In this document: piece after piece, positions 22,779-34,100 of the stretch
How positions within the stretch are numbered: the stretch's first letter is position 1
Layout of the letters: every line of letters begins with the position of its first letter
Assembly (NCBI GenBank): GCA_029959085.1
Contig: JARWIR010000001.1
Location: 17,785,730-17,849,729, forward strand
Length of the DNA: 64,000 nucleotides
Direction of reading: 5' to 3'
DNA from: Nemophila menziesii
Lineage: Eukaryota; Streptophyta; Magnoliopsida; Boraginales; Hydrophyllaceae
Made by a program: the position numbers and the translations under genes
Notes under the pieces: model-generated
The model's input: only the letters and a program-made list of their open reading frames with translations
Database searches by the model: none
What the model was told of the DNA's origin: nothing

Positions 22779-25700
22779 TCACCCCAAATACTCTTTATAA
22801 ATGATAATCATATTAAAAAAGATAGGAGATTCTGTTTTTAAAATAACTGGACTGAAGAGGCTGAATGTCTTGAAATAATTAAAAAAGTGTGGAAGTTAAA
22901 GAATTGTGGGCCTGATCACCATAGGAATGTCTTAACTTTTAAACTTGAGAAATGTAAGACCTTATTGACTAGTTGGAGTAAACTTAAGTTTAACAATAAT
23001 AAAAAAATGATTGATAGATATATTTACAACCTTGAGATTATTTTTAATGACCCTAATACTAAAGATTGGAAGGAATATAATAATATTATTAAAAAAGTTG
23101 AGGAACTATGGAAGAAGGAACAGGATTTTTGGGCATCAAGATCTAGAAATCTTTGGCTTAAGCGAGGGGATAAAAACTCCTCCTTCTTCCATGCCTCTAC
23201 TGAAGGAAGAAGAAAAATCAATAAGTTAACTAGAATTATTAAAGATGATGGTGAGTGGATTGAGAATTATACTGATATTAATAATGAAATAAATGGTTAC
23301 TTTAATAATATCTTTAAAACAGTAGGTACAAGAGACTATGAACCTATCATTTCAATTATTCACCCTACTGTTACTAACTCTATGAATGAAAGTATGAATA
23401 AGAAAATTGAGATTCAGGAAATTGAGAGAGCTATTCAGGAATTAGGGGCTAATAAAGCCCCTGGACCTGATGGATACCCTGGGCTCTTTTATAAGAAATA
23501 CTGGAATATTATTAAAATTGATGTTATAAAAATAATAAACAACTTTTGGTATAATGAAGGTTCATTAGAGGATATTAACAAGACTTTCATTTCACTAATT
23601 CCAAAGATAGTTAAACCTACCAGTATTAAACATTATCGCCCTATAAGCTGTTCCAATTTTATTTACAAAATCATTGCGAAAGTTCTCGTGAATAGGGTGC
23701 AACCGGTAATGAATGTTTTGACTGATGAAAGTCAATCTGCATTCGTACCTGGAAGGCACATTCAAGAGAATACGACGGTGGCTCATGAAATTATTAACTT
23801 TATTAAAGATAGGAAAATACAAAGAAATACTTTATGACAGTCAAAACTGACATACAAAAAGCGTATGGAAATGTTGAGTGGGACTGCTTACAAGATATTA
23901 TGTTTAAGATGGGTTTTAGCGAGACCTGGATTAATAAAATTATGCGCTGTGTAACTTCAGTTTCGTATGCGATATTAATAAATGGTAACCCGGTGAATAT
24001 TGATAAACCCCAACGTGACCTACGTCAGGGTGACCCCTTATCACCACTGCTATTTTGTATAACAACCCAATTACTCTCTACACTTATTAATGATAAAAAA
24101 TAAAGAAATTTAACGGAAGGGATAAAAATTGCGAAAATGCCCCCTCCCCCCCCCCCCCCGGTCTCTCATTTACTTTTCGTTGATGGCAGTATTTTCTTCA
24201 TGCAAGCAAATAACCAAGAAATGAGTGCTTCAATGATGTCATTGATAAATATAGTTATGCATCTGGTATAAATTGAATCTTAATAAGTATAGTGTCAAAT
24301 TGAGCCCCAACACACCTCAATACTTGCAAAAGTATATGGCTCGTTGATTGAACATGCCAATTACTAATAATTTGGGTAACTACTTAGGTCTCATCCAAAA
24401 GTTAAAGACTTGGATAATTTAGTTGATAAAACTCTTCAAAGAATAGAAAATTGGAAAAATTTGTACTTATCTACAGCTGGTAAAGAAATACTTATAAAAT
24501 CAGTTATACAAAGTCTCCCAAATTATTATATGTCTTCCTATATCATACCACAAAAAATTTGTGACCTTATTAGCTCGCAAATCTCTAATTTTTTGTGGGG
24601 AAGTAATGGTAAGAAAAAAATCCATTGGGAAAAATGGGATTCTTTATCAAAAAGTAAACTCTCTGGTGGTTTAGGCTTAAGAGATTTACACCTCATGAAT
24701 ATGGCTTTATTAGGAAAGCAAGCATGTAACCTTATTAATAAACGAGAGTCTCTCCTTTATAAAGTATTAAAGGGTAAATATTTTCCCTACTGTAACTTTC
24801 TTAGAGCTCAATTAGGAAACTCACCCTCCTGGGGTTGGAAAAGTCTAATGAGAGGGAAAGACATGATTAAAAATGACATCAAGTGGAAGATTGGAAATGG
24901 TTACAACATAAACCTCACCACTGATATATGGATTCATGGTCAAAATGATATTATTAAGCCAAAGAAAGGTAATGTTACTAAAGTAAGTGATCTTCTTACC
25001 CACAGTGAAAGAAAATGGAAACTTAATATTATCAGGGAGGAATTTGACTCTCATATAGCTGATATAATTCTTAATACTTTCCTTCCTTACACTGATGGGA
25101 AAGATATACCAATTTGGGATAAAGATTCCAAAGGTATATATACAGTTAAGAAATGCTATCAAATTTTAAAAGAGAATAAAGATAAGGAAGAATCTGGTAA
25201 GGGTAATACTAAAGCTAATTCTTCACATGATATTGATATGAACATTTGGAAAATGATTTAGAATATAAAAGTAGCGCCTAAAATTAAGAATTTCATGTGG
25301 AGAGTACTAAAAAATCTACTACCTACTAATGAAAATATATATAAGAAAAGTATTATTAAAACACTTTTGTGTGATATATGTAATGAAGAGATTAAAACAC
25401 CTGAACATTTATTATTAAATTGTGAATAGACAAGAGTTATTTGGTTTGCCTCTCCTTTCAACATTCAAACTTGCAACAAAATATCTAATAGACTGGATAC
25501 TTGGATGGTAAGGATTGTTGAAAATATGAGGAAACAAAAATTAGATAAAAATCTTGTACTGGAACAGATATGTACACTTCTATGGTGTATTTGGAAAGCT
25601 AGAAACGACAATAAGTACAAGTTTACAAAACTTGAACCACTGCAGGTTACAGAAAAAGCAAAAATAGAGTGGAATGAATACCAAAATGCAAATTATCCTA

Positions 25701-26292
25701 AGAATGTTATTAATTTACTTAAGGTAAAAAATCTCAATACAACTTTACTGAGTTGAAGTCTGATGAAACGAATAGTAACAATGTACAACAAAATGAGAAA
25801 ATTTGGAAGCCACCCCCTATTTATCATATTAAAATAAAGTGTGATGCCTCTTTTATTAACAATAGAGCTGCAATTTCATGTGTTAACAGGGACCATGAAG
25901 GAAAGGTGCTGGATTGCAATGCTTGGGAAATAAAAGTTGATTCAACACTAGAAGCTGAAGAACTTGGAATCCTCAAGGCTTGTGTGATTGCGAGAGACAT
26001 AAAAGATACACGAGTTATTATTGAGAGTGATTGTCAAGATGTTATGCTTCCTTTGGAGAAAAACAAACTCATTTCTATTCCTAAAATTTGTAATATTATT
26101 AAAAGCATCTATTTTATTTCTGAAAAATGTAACCCTATATTTTGATGGATTAATCGAGATAGGAATAGTTTAGCCGATGAGGTAGCTAAACGTAAGCTTT
26201 CTAGCAACATGAATGGCTCGCAATTAGTTGCGTGCTCAAGTAGTTTAGCTAGAATTATTCATAACGAATCAACTCCTTCGGAAATTGGTTAA
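22779..26292 (+). pseudogene. LINE ORF2: reverse transcriptase to RNase H
   Basis: RT begins near 22,887 and is open to 23,837, with NKAPGPDGYPGLFYKKYW and HYRPISCSNFIYKIIAKVL. It shifts frame near 23,834 and continues with TDIQKAYGNVEWDCL and LRQGDPLSPLLF. The active-site loop reads FVDGSIFF (24,173-24,196) instead of FADD-IFF, so the second catalytic Asp is lost. A C run (24,141-24,159) and stops follow. 24,410-25,261 is open and covers the RT thumb/connection (LSGGLGLRDLHLMNMALLGK). A zf-RVT-like segment follows at 25,370-25,430, then RNase H (IKCDASFINNRAAISCVNRD, ESDCQDVMLPLEKN) to 26,292, with a TGA at 26,143. The 5' piece of this ORF lies before the solo LTR. Confidence 0.85.
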
Positions 26293-26354
26293 ACTTTGTA
26301 ACGTTGGTTTTTTAATATGAGATAATATTTGGAACAAAAAAGGAGGTGTTTGGA

Positions 26355-27128
26355 GGTGCTTACTTTTAGAGAAAAAATAAAAAATTTAAAAATTATTAAA
26401 AATAATTTGAATATCTAGAGTCACTTTAAATGCATCTATTTGATAATTTTTTTAAAGTATTTTTCAGAGTTTAAAATATTTTTTAAAAGTGTTTTTATTT
26501 TGAAAGTTTAAAAAAAAGCATCAAATTGATGCTTTTTTGAAAAAATCGTTAAAACTATTTTAAATTTCAAAAAAGTTAGGATGAAGTTAAGAACTCATAA
26601 GATGCAATGATATTGGAACAAGAAACAAAAAAGATGCAATGATAGGAAGTTCAGTTGGTATTGACGAAAAAATGATTTAAAAAAATTGGAAAAAGACAAT
26701 CGTTCCTAGCATATTAGATGTTATAATAATATCAATTGTTTTTATTATTATTATTGTAGTGGTAGGATTAGCGAATATTTGGCAATGATTGGTGTATTAA
26801 GGAATTGAAAGTCTTTCTTTTGTTGTTTATGTATATCATATTTATATTGTAATATAGTTGTGGTTAGGACAGCGGAACCACTTTATGTATAATGATTAAT
26901 TAATTAGTTAATATATGCTACACATACGATAACATTAATCTGGTACTTTACGAGAGAGAATCCAAAGCCTACCTTGTTCATGTGAAATATATATTAAGTA
27001 AGAAAGCTAATTAAAGGTATAGATATACAGCCTAGCCAGCCGTTACTGCTCTCAATCAATTACGATTATTAATTAAAGGTGAACAAGGGAGAGGAGTAGT
27101 AGTAGAGAGAACAATGTCAACATAGTGT
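26355..27128. other. AT-rich spacer, nothing recognised
   Basis: No gene-like signal is seen. A short AAAGCATCAAATTGATGCTTTT-like palindrome lies at about 26,516-26,537. Confidence 0.5.
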
Positions 27129-27735
27129 CTGGTGGGCGAATCCAGAATGAAAACGAGGACGGGCTTCAAATATAACAAAAATTTAGGAATACTTTTAATT
27201 ATTTTTTTTGGATATTTTACCAAAATTAAGAATGATAAAGATAAATATATATAAATTATTATTTATATATCATAAAATTTAATATAATAAAAGTTAAAAA
27301 TTTACATTCATCTTATTAAAATATTAAAATTTCGAAAAAAACAAAATATTAATTAAATATAGTTTTAAAAAAATTTACAAAGAAAATAAAATTCTTGTTC
27401 CTCTTGATTTCACTTATATATATATTGTATAATTAAAATAAATTAATAACTAAATAAGATTAAAAAGATATAACATTAAAAAAAGTAATAACTAAAAATC
27501 TAATAAATAAATATTAGAGGTCATACCATAAATTTTTTTTATCTAACCTTTATGAATTTTACACTTAATAAAAATATTTTTTTAAAGATTATGGAAAACT
27601 GTGTTAGAGTTTTAAATTACTAATTTCAAAGATTAATAATATATTGCTAGTTTTACGCATTTGTTATGAATTTTTTTTTTAAAATTTCAGGGTGGGCTTG
27701 AGCCTATCTTCTGCCAAGGTAGATCCGCCACTGCT
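27129..27735. mobile_element. Probable hAT-like non-autonomous element
   Basis: The left end CTGGTGGGCGAATCCAG and the right end GGTAGATCCGCCACTGC form an imperfect inverted pair of the CAGTGGCGGATC type that many plant hAT elements carry. The interior is AT-rich with no coding sequence. I saw no clean 8-bp TSD. Confidence 0.4.
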
Positions 27736-27772
27736 TGGGAAATATTATTCAGGCCCATCTTTATCATTTCCA

Positions 27773-28135
27773 TTTGAGAAAAAGACTATACGGTACTTAT
27801 AGAATTCAAAAAGAGACTTGTGAATATTTATACTATAAAATAGAACTTTAAAGTACTTAATTTTTCTTTTTGTTCGACCGTTAGTATTTTCCGTTATCTC
27901 ATACATTAAGTATAATGTGGAACCTATGTAGAGCAACCGCTTATACCTTTCAAAATAAAAGGAAACTAAGTCCACATAAACTCCACATCATACTTAATGT
28001 GTGAGATAACGTAAAACACTAACCGTTGGACAAAAAGAAAAGGTTGGGTACCTAGAAGTTTTATTTTATAGTATAAGTATTTAGAAGTCTCTTTTCAAAT
28101 TCCATAAATACCCACAGAGTCTTTTTCTCTTTCAA
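27773..28135. mobile_element. Foldback MITE
   Basis: Two arms of about 140 bp (27,773-27,915 and 27,990-28,135) are inverted copies of each other, with the outer ends GAGAAAAAGACT pairing. The spacer is about 75 bp. The arms share ATCTCATACATTAAGTATAA-type sequence. No TSD is obvious. The RNA would fold into a long hairpin. Confidence 0.6.
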
Positions 28136-28259
28136 TTTAATAAACAAATATTATGTACTCTTTTCTTTTTATCAAGAACAAATTTTATGTTTCTTTTGTT
28201 CAGAAAATGAAATGGAATACAAACAACGCCATAAAAATCATAACTATTAACATACTTAT

Positions 28260-28850
28260 AGACACTGTCTAAAACAAAGCCGCCTAGTCATGTAGGCGTT
28301 CCGCTTAAGCGTTTTAAAGTGTGATCCATCTAAAATTTCTCTCGAAGGTGACTTGAAGGTTCTTCTATGCATAACCAAATTAATAAGTTACCCAATCAGA
28401 TCAATGGGTCGTCCAACCCAAATACTACCTAGCATGCTACCGCATAAACAACTAATTTAATTTAATTCGCCCCAGCATATAAGCAAAATATAAAGAAAAA
28501 ATTACTTAGGTTAAAGTTTGAATGCATGAGATAAAGAAAAATAAAGGGTTTTCCCAATTTTAAGTCTAGATTTCTTGAATTGGTCATTTTTTAGGTTAAT
28601 AATAATAGATTGTTATTATTTTATAATTCAATATATGTTATTTATGTTAGGTTCGTCTATTTTTTTAAGTATATGATAATGTAAAAATATTATTCAAATA
28701 AATGTATTAGTAATATATATTAATATAAAATGATATAAAAACAGTCTAGGTAAAAACCGTCTAAATTCTGATTAATGGGGCCGCCTAGCCATCTAGGCGC
28801 TCGAAGGTGGTCGACCGCCTTGGTAGCGCCTAACGCCTTTTAGAACCATG
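28260..28850. repeat. Ancient repeat with CCGCCTAG...CTAGGCG ends
   Basis: Short palindromic blocks GCCGCCTAGTCATGTAGGCG (28,280-28,299) and CCGCCTAGCCATCTAGGCGC (28,781-28,800) bracket an AT-rich interior. Blocks of this type recur widely in plant genomes as decayed transposon ends. The class cannot be told from here. Confidence 0.35.
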
Positions 28851-29405
28851 CTTATATAATCCGTAAAGTTAAACTTTCTACTGCCAAACTAAATTTTCAT
28901 CAAAAAAATATCGATATTTAGTCTTGCATATATAGTAATTAAATCTGCAACTTCGTTCAAATTTTTTTTGATATGAAAATTTTGAATTTTTCTATCTATT
29001 TTAAATTTTTATTAATAATTGGTTTAACTTTTCACTTAAGTCATGCCTTTTTTTGAATTTTTAAATCACTTCAAAATGGTTAAAGTAGAAAAAGTTACTC
29101 ATTTTGTTAAAATTGACAATTGATCTCATTACAAATCAGATAACCCAAACTTCCCTTATGTATGATTTGACTTTTTTAATTTTCATGATTTAATGTATAA
29201 TACTATTTTTACTATTGACAGCCACAAATAAGGGGAATTATCGTATAAGGCCTAATAGGGAGGTTATTTTATGTTTTAAATCTCATTCTCAATTCTTTGT
29301 AACTAGTCCAACTAGATGGACTAATGTACTAAAATACCCCACCCCCTTACCTTACAATAAAAAATAAAATATCCACCCCCAACCTTATTAATCATCCGGA
29401 TCCCC

Positions 29406-30971
29406 TGATGTCTCCCTAATTGTTCTTATTTTAGACCCTTAGGAGACATCATTTTTGGTGTTTATTTAATTAATTCGATAGACTTTTGGACTAAATATGC
29501 AATATTTCGGTTTTCCCTTTTTATTTCTTGCATTTTCGAATTATTAAACTTTTGCGCGTAATATTGGTATTTTTAGTGTAAAGTTTACAGGTTTTTAGAT
29601 GTTAGTTAGGAAAGGAATCCGAAGATAAAGTCAAAGATCAAAAGATAGAGTCAAGACTTGAAGAGAAATCCCGAAGATTTTATTTTTAGAGCTGAAAATC
29701 CATTTTCCAGGCCCTTGATTGCTGTTTTCGAGGGACTTAAGAGCTGATTGAGCCGCTGACCTTTGAAGAGAAAACATTCCTTATCGAAGTACGGAACTTT
29801 AGCAACTGGAATGAGGTCAATCGGAGTTGTAACGCATCGGGAAAAGCAGTTTTAGTGGAGGCCTGTCATCAGTTACGGGATTTTGGGCTTAAAGAGTGGG
29901 CTTGGACATTTAATTAGGCTTTTAATTTCTGGTCCAAGCCCTAATCCGTTTTTCTTATTATAAAAGGAGGTCTGGACTTCTATTTTTCATACAATTCACT
30001 TTCCACAAGATTAAAAAACACCAGAGAAGCTACAGCAGGAAGAAAGGAGAAGCTACAAGAGCTGGAGTGGGTCTATAGCTCCGTTCGTAGTCATTCTGAT
30101 TCCGAAAATTAGGTTTTTCTTTTATTTTAATTTTGTAACGAATATGAATTCCATTTCTTTTTATTTTGTTTTTAATTTTAATATGAGCTAAATTTCCATT
30201 AGTGCTTGAGAACAAAACAATGGGTGAATCTTGATTTTATTATTATAACGAATGTTGAATTTGGGTTTTTATTGAATTAAATTAAATTAGGGCTTTTACT
30301 CTTTTCGACAATTTGTGAATGTTTACTGATTTTAGAGTCGCGAACTAAAATTAGGTGTTAGTATCTAAGCTATTCCATATATGTGGCGTATGGATCATCC
30401 TGACGGGGGGTTTAGGTACAGAAATAATTGTTCAATCTAGGATAAAAACTATTGATTCTGACGAACTTAGTTAATCCTAGGGCCAATGTGGTAATAAATC
30501 TTAATCATCCAACGGTGGATCATATTTACCCTGACGGGACTAGTGACACTTTAGGATCGCCTTATAGTCCACCCTGACGGGGGTATAAGGATATTAGAAT
30601 CCCGACCATTGTAATTGACTGATTTAACCCTTAAACAACATAAGTTAGAAAGTAAAATTAGGAGGATCCTTGCGTTCTCAAGTACTACATCTCATATTGC
30701 GTTTTCATACATTTTACTTGCGTCTTAGCTTTTACTTGCATTTATAATTTGTCTTTCATTTAGTAGAATTAATAAACAAAACCAAAACAAACAATTTATT
30801 GTCTTTTATTTTCATAAGTGCATCAATCACTATTTGCATAAACATTGTGATCAACCATCCGTCCTTGGAACGAATCTGATTATCAGAATTACTACTTGGG
30901 ACAACCGTACACTTGCGGTTGTGGTTCGATTATTATTTGCATTTATTTTTAGAACACACAAAGGGCCACCA
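29406..30971 (+). repeat. 5' LTR of the Athila-type element
   Basis: It starts TGATGTCTCC and ends GGGCCACCA. Features, with the same offsets in the 3' LTR: a terminal hairpin (29,406-29,415 pairing with 29,442-29,451), TATAAAA at 29,959-29,965, three exact CCTGACGGG repeats (30,399, 30,530, 30,573), and a hairpin ACAACCG/CGGTTGT at 30,901-30,922. A 61-codon frame on the minus strand is not credible as a gene. Confidence 0.92.
29959..29965 (+). promoter_or_regulatory. LTR TATA box
   Basis: TATAAAA is followed by GGAGGTCTGGACTTC. It is the only strong TATA in the LTR, which would put the U3/R boundary near 29,990. The same box stands at 41,259-41,265 in the 3' LTR and at 21,768 in the solo LTR. 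Confidence 0.7.
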
Positions 30972-30977
30972 AGTTTT

Positions 30978-30995
30978 TGGCGCCGCTGCCGGGGA
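30978..30995 (+). promoter_or_regulatory. Primer binding site, tRNA-Asp type
   Basis: TGGCGCCGCTGCCGGGGA lies six bases after the 5' LTR. It differs at one position from the usual plant tRNA-Asp complement TGGCGCCGTTGCCGGGGA, the PBS typical of Athila. Confidence 0.85.
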
Positions 30996-31105
30996 CGGTA
31001 GCGTGTGACCACGGTGTTTATCCTTTAGTGATAAGTGCATTTATTTTATTTTATCAGTTTTACGCTTTTTGTTTGTTAGCTTTTTCAGGTTTTTAGGTTT
31101 GGTGT

Positions 31106-34100
31106 ATGCGAAGAAGGCTATTCAAGGATCTAGAGCCAACACCTCCGATCCTTAGTAATCCAGAATCGTTGATCAGACTTGCGAACAGAAGAAGAAGAGA
31201 ACGAGAAGCTTTAGAAGTAGAAGAATTAAGTAACAGAATGGAGAATATCATTATTCAAGGTCAACAGAATGGACAAGGCCAGTTAGATGCAAATGGCCAA
31301 CCTTTAGCTCCAGGCGTTATTCCACAAGTTCAACCACAAAATCCTAATCCTCCAGTCCAGATAGTGATGAATCATGATCCGTGGTTTACTAATGGTCCTC
31401 CAGAAGTTCCATTCCGTGCTCCAGCTATAGGAGTAGGTGCTCCAGATATTAATGTTCCGCGTTTCCGTCCAGATTCGGGTATGTTAGCTCAGTTCCAGAA
31501 TTTTGGTAATTTTCGTGGTAGACCATCAGAAGATCCTCTTAGGGCAGTACAGAAATTCAAACAGATATGTGATTCTTATATCACACAAGGTGTTTCGAGA
31601 GAACAGATGTATTTTGCTGCTTTTAAGTTCTTTGTTACTGAGGGAGCAAGTGAATGGCACGATACGCAAGATCCTACGAAGATTACTAATTGGGATCAAT
31701 TAGAAGCCGCATTTTTCGACAGGTATTATCCGAGCAATATGAGGTTAGATGCTGAATTGGAGTTGACTAATTTTCGTCAAGAATACGATGAGACTGTGGG
31801 TAAGAGTTGGACTAGATTTCAGATGTGTTTGCGTAGAGTTCCAAATCATGGTTTTTCAGAATTACAGCAGTTAAAGATTTTTTATAGAGGCCTTGATGGA
31901 ACTTCGAGAGAAAAGTTAGATACGTTATGTGGTGCAGGGTTCCTTCAAGTTCAACCAGCTCATGCCAAAATTATTTTAGAACGAACAGTTAAGAACGAAG
32001 TTGGTTGGAAATCAGTGAGAACACCAGTTAAGGGAGTGAATAATGTTGACATAGAAGAGAAATTTGCTACCTTTGAAACGAAGATTCAAAACACTTTGGA
32101 ACAACAATTGAAGCAGCTTACTTTAGCTGTAAAAGAAGGATTTTCGGGTAAGAAAGTAGCTGTGCAAGCTGCACAAGAGGTTTATATGTGTTCAATTTGT
32201 AGAGTTGATGATCATGATGAAGAGAATTGTCCGAATAATCAAGAATCAGTGATGTTTATGTCCAACAGAGGTAATTTTAATTCGAGTGGTAATGGATATC
32301 AACCTAACAGAAACCATCCTGGGTTTCAATATTCGAATCCTAATGGGGCAGCCAATCCTACATATGCGTATCAGCCGCGTCCCCAAGGTAATAACTATAA
32401 TCCTAGACCACAAAACAATTATCAAGGAGGACAGAATCAGAATACTTATGTACCAAGACAAGCTCCTCAGAATACTTACGATGAAACGCTAAACCAGAAA
32501 GCTTTACCTGCACATCCACAAGAAGGGGTACTCACCCTTCAGAAAACTGTTGAAAATTTGATTGCTCTACAAGCACAAGCGATGGAACGTCAGAACGCAG
32601 CAATAGAACGTCAGAACGCTGCAATAGAAAGACAAAATGCAGCTGAAGCAAATATGAAGATGTTCCAGAATCAGTTGAGTCAAATCAGTAAACAGCTCAA
32701 TCAACGTCCACAAGGACAACTTCCAAGCGATACAGAAAATCCAACACAACGTGAAGATTGCAAGGCTGTTACATTAAGAAGTGGTAAGAACCTCCTTCCA
32801 CCTCCTTTTCCCGTTATGAAAGAGAAAGAAGTTCCAAGAAAAGAAAAGGAAGTGGGTGAGAAAGAGAAAGAGAATGAGAAAGATAGTGAGGTTGAAGAAA
32901 TAGAAAGACCAAGAGAAATCCCGAAGAAGAAAGATGATAGTATGGTAAATCGCCCTCCACCACCGTTTCCATCGCGAGTTCAGAAAAAGGGTGATATGGG
33001 TGATTTTCAGAAATTCTTCAATAGAGTGAGGGGTTTGAGTATTAATATTCCGTTACTTGAGGCAATTCGAGATATTCCTAAGTATACGAAGTTTTTGAAG
33101 AGGGCCCTCACTAATAAAAGGCCCTACTGTGATAATGAGATGATTGGCCTTCCTGAAGAGTGTAGTGCGATTTGCCAGAGCAAATTACCTCCGAAGTTAG
33201 TTGATCCGGGGAGTTTCACGATTCCCATATCGATTGGAGAAGAATGGAAAGGAAAGGCACTATGCGATTTGGGGGCAAGCATCAACTTGATGCCCAAGTC
33301 AGTCTTTGATAAGCTTAAAATTGGAAACGCAAGACCTACCTCTATGGTCTTGCAAATGGCGGACAGGTCTCTTGCTCATCCTGAAGGCCGTATTGAGGAT
33401 GTCCTTGTTAAGGCAGGTACACTTATATTTCCTGTTGATTTCGTAATTCTTGAATACAATGCAGATAGAAATGTCCCCATTATTTTGGGTAGACCCTTCC
33501 TAGCTACAGGGAGGACATTGATCGATGTAGAGAATGGCGAATTAACGATGAGGATACAAGATGAGGAAGTGAAATTCAATGTATTTCGAGCCATGAAATT
33601 CCCAGATTCTCAGGAAGATTGCTTCAGAATGGATGTAGTAGAGCAAGCATCGCAAGAGGTATTTAATTGTTTAAATTTTGATGATATCTTGCAGGCTGCT
33701 TTGACATTAGATTCACCTGAGATGATGGAGGAGCTTACAGAAACAGTGGCAGCTCTCAATTCTGAAAATCCAAAGTATAGGCGTCTTGCCTATGAACCTG
33801 TGAGAGAACCAGGGGAGATTATTCCTAAAAAGAAACCTTCAATTGAATCTCCTCCGGAATTGGAAGAAAAACCATTGCCAGCACACTTGAGGTATGCTTA
33901 TTTGGGTACTAATGAAACTCTACCTGTTATTGTTTCAGCTAATTTAACAGGTCCTCAAGAGGATAAACTGTTGCGTGTGTTAAGAGCCAACAAAGAAGCA
34001 ATAGGTTGGACAATTGCTGACATCAAAGGCATTAGTCCATCCTATTGTCAACACAAAATCATACTAGAAGATGTTAATGCACGCTCAGTTGAAGGTCAGA

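Larger units (their letters stand above)
18834..26354 (+). mobile_element. Near-complete L1-type LINE, inactive
   Basis: The body is 18,844-26,344 between 10-bp direct repeats GGTGTTTGGA (18,834-18,843 and 26,345-26,354). It lacks a 5' UTR and starts at the beginning of ORF1, so it is slightly 5' truncated. In order it holds a gag-like ORF1 with a CCHC knuckle, an AP-endonuclease, RT, a zf-RVT-like region and an RNase H domain. It ends in a short A tail (AACAAAAAA). An Athila solo LTR splits the endonuclease from the RT. Several stops and frameshifts make it dead. Confidence 0.8.

Noticed and set aside
30030..30215. 61-codon minus-strand frame, also at 41,330-41,515
   Set aside because: It is LTR sequence repeated by definition, does not match any family and is not in the sense orientation of the element.
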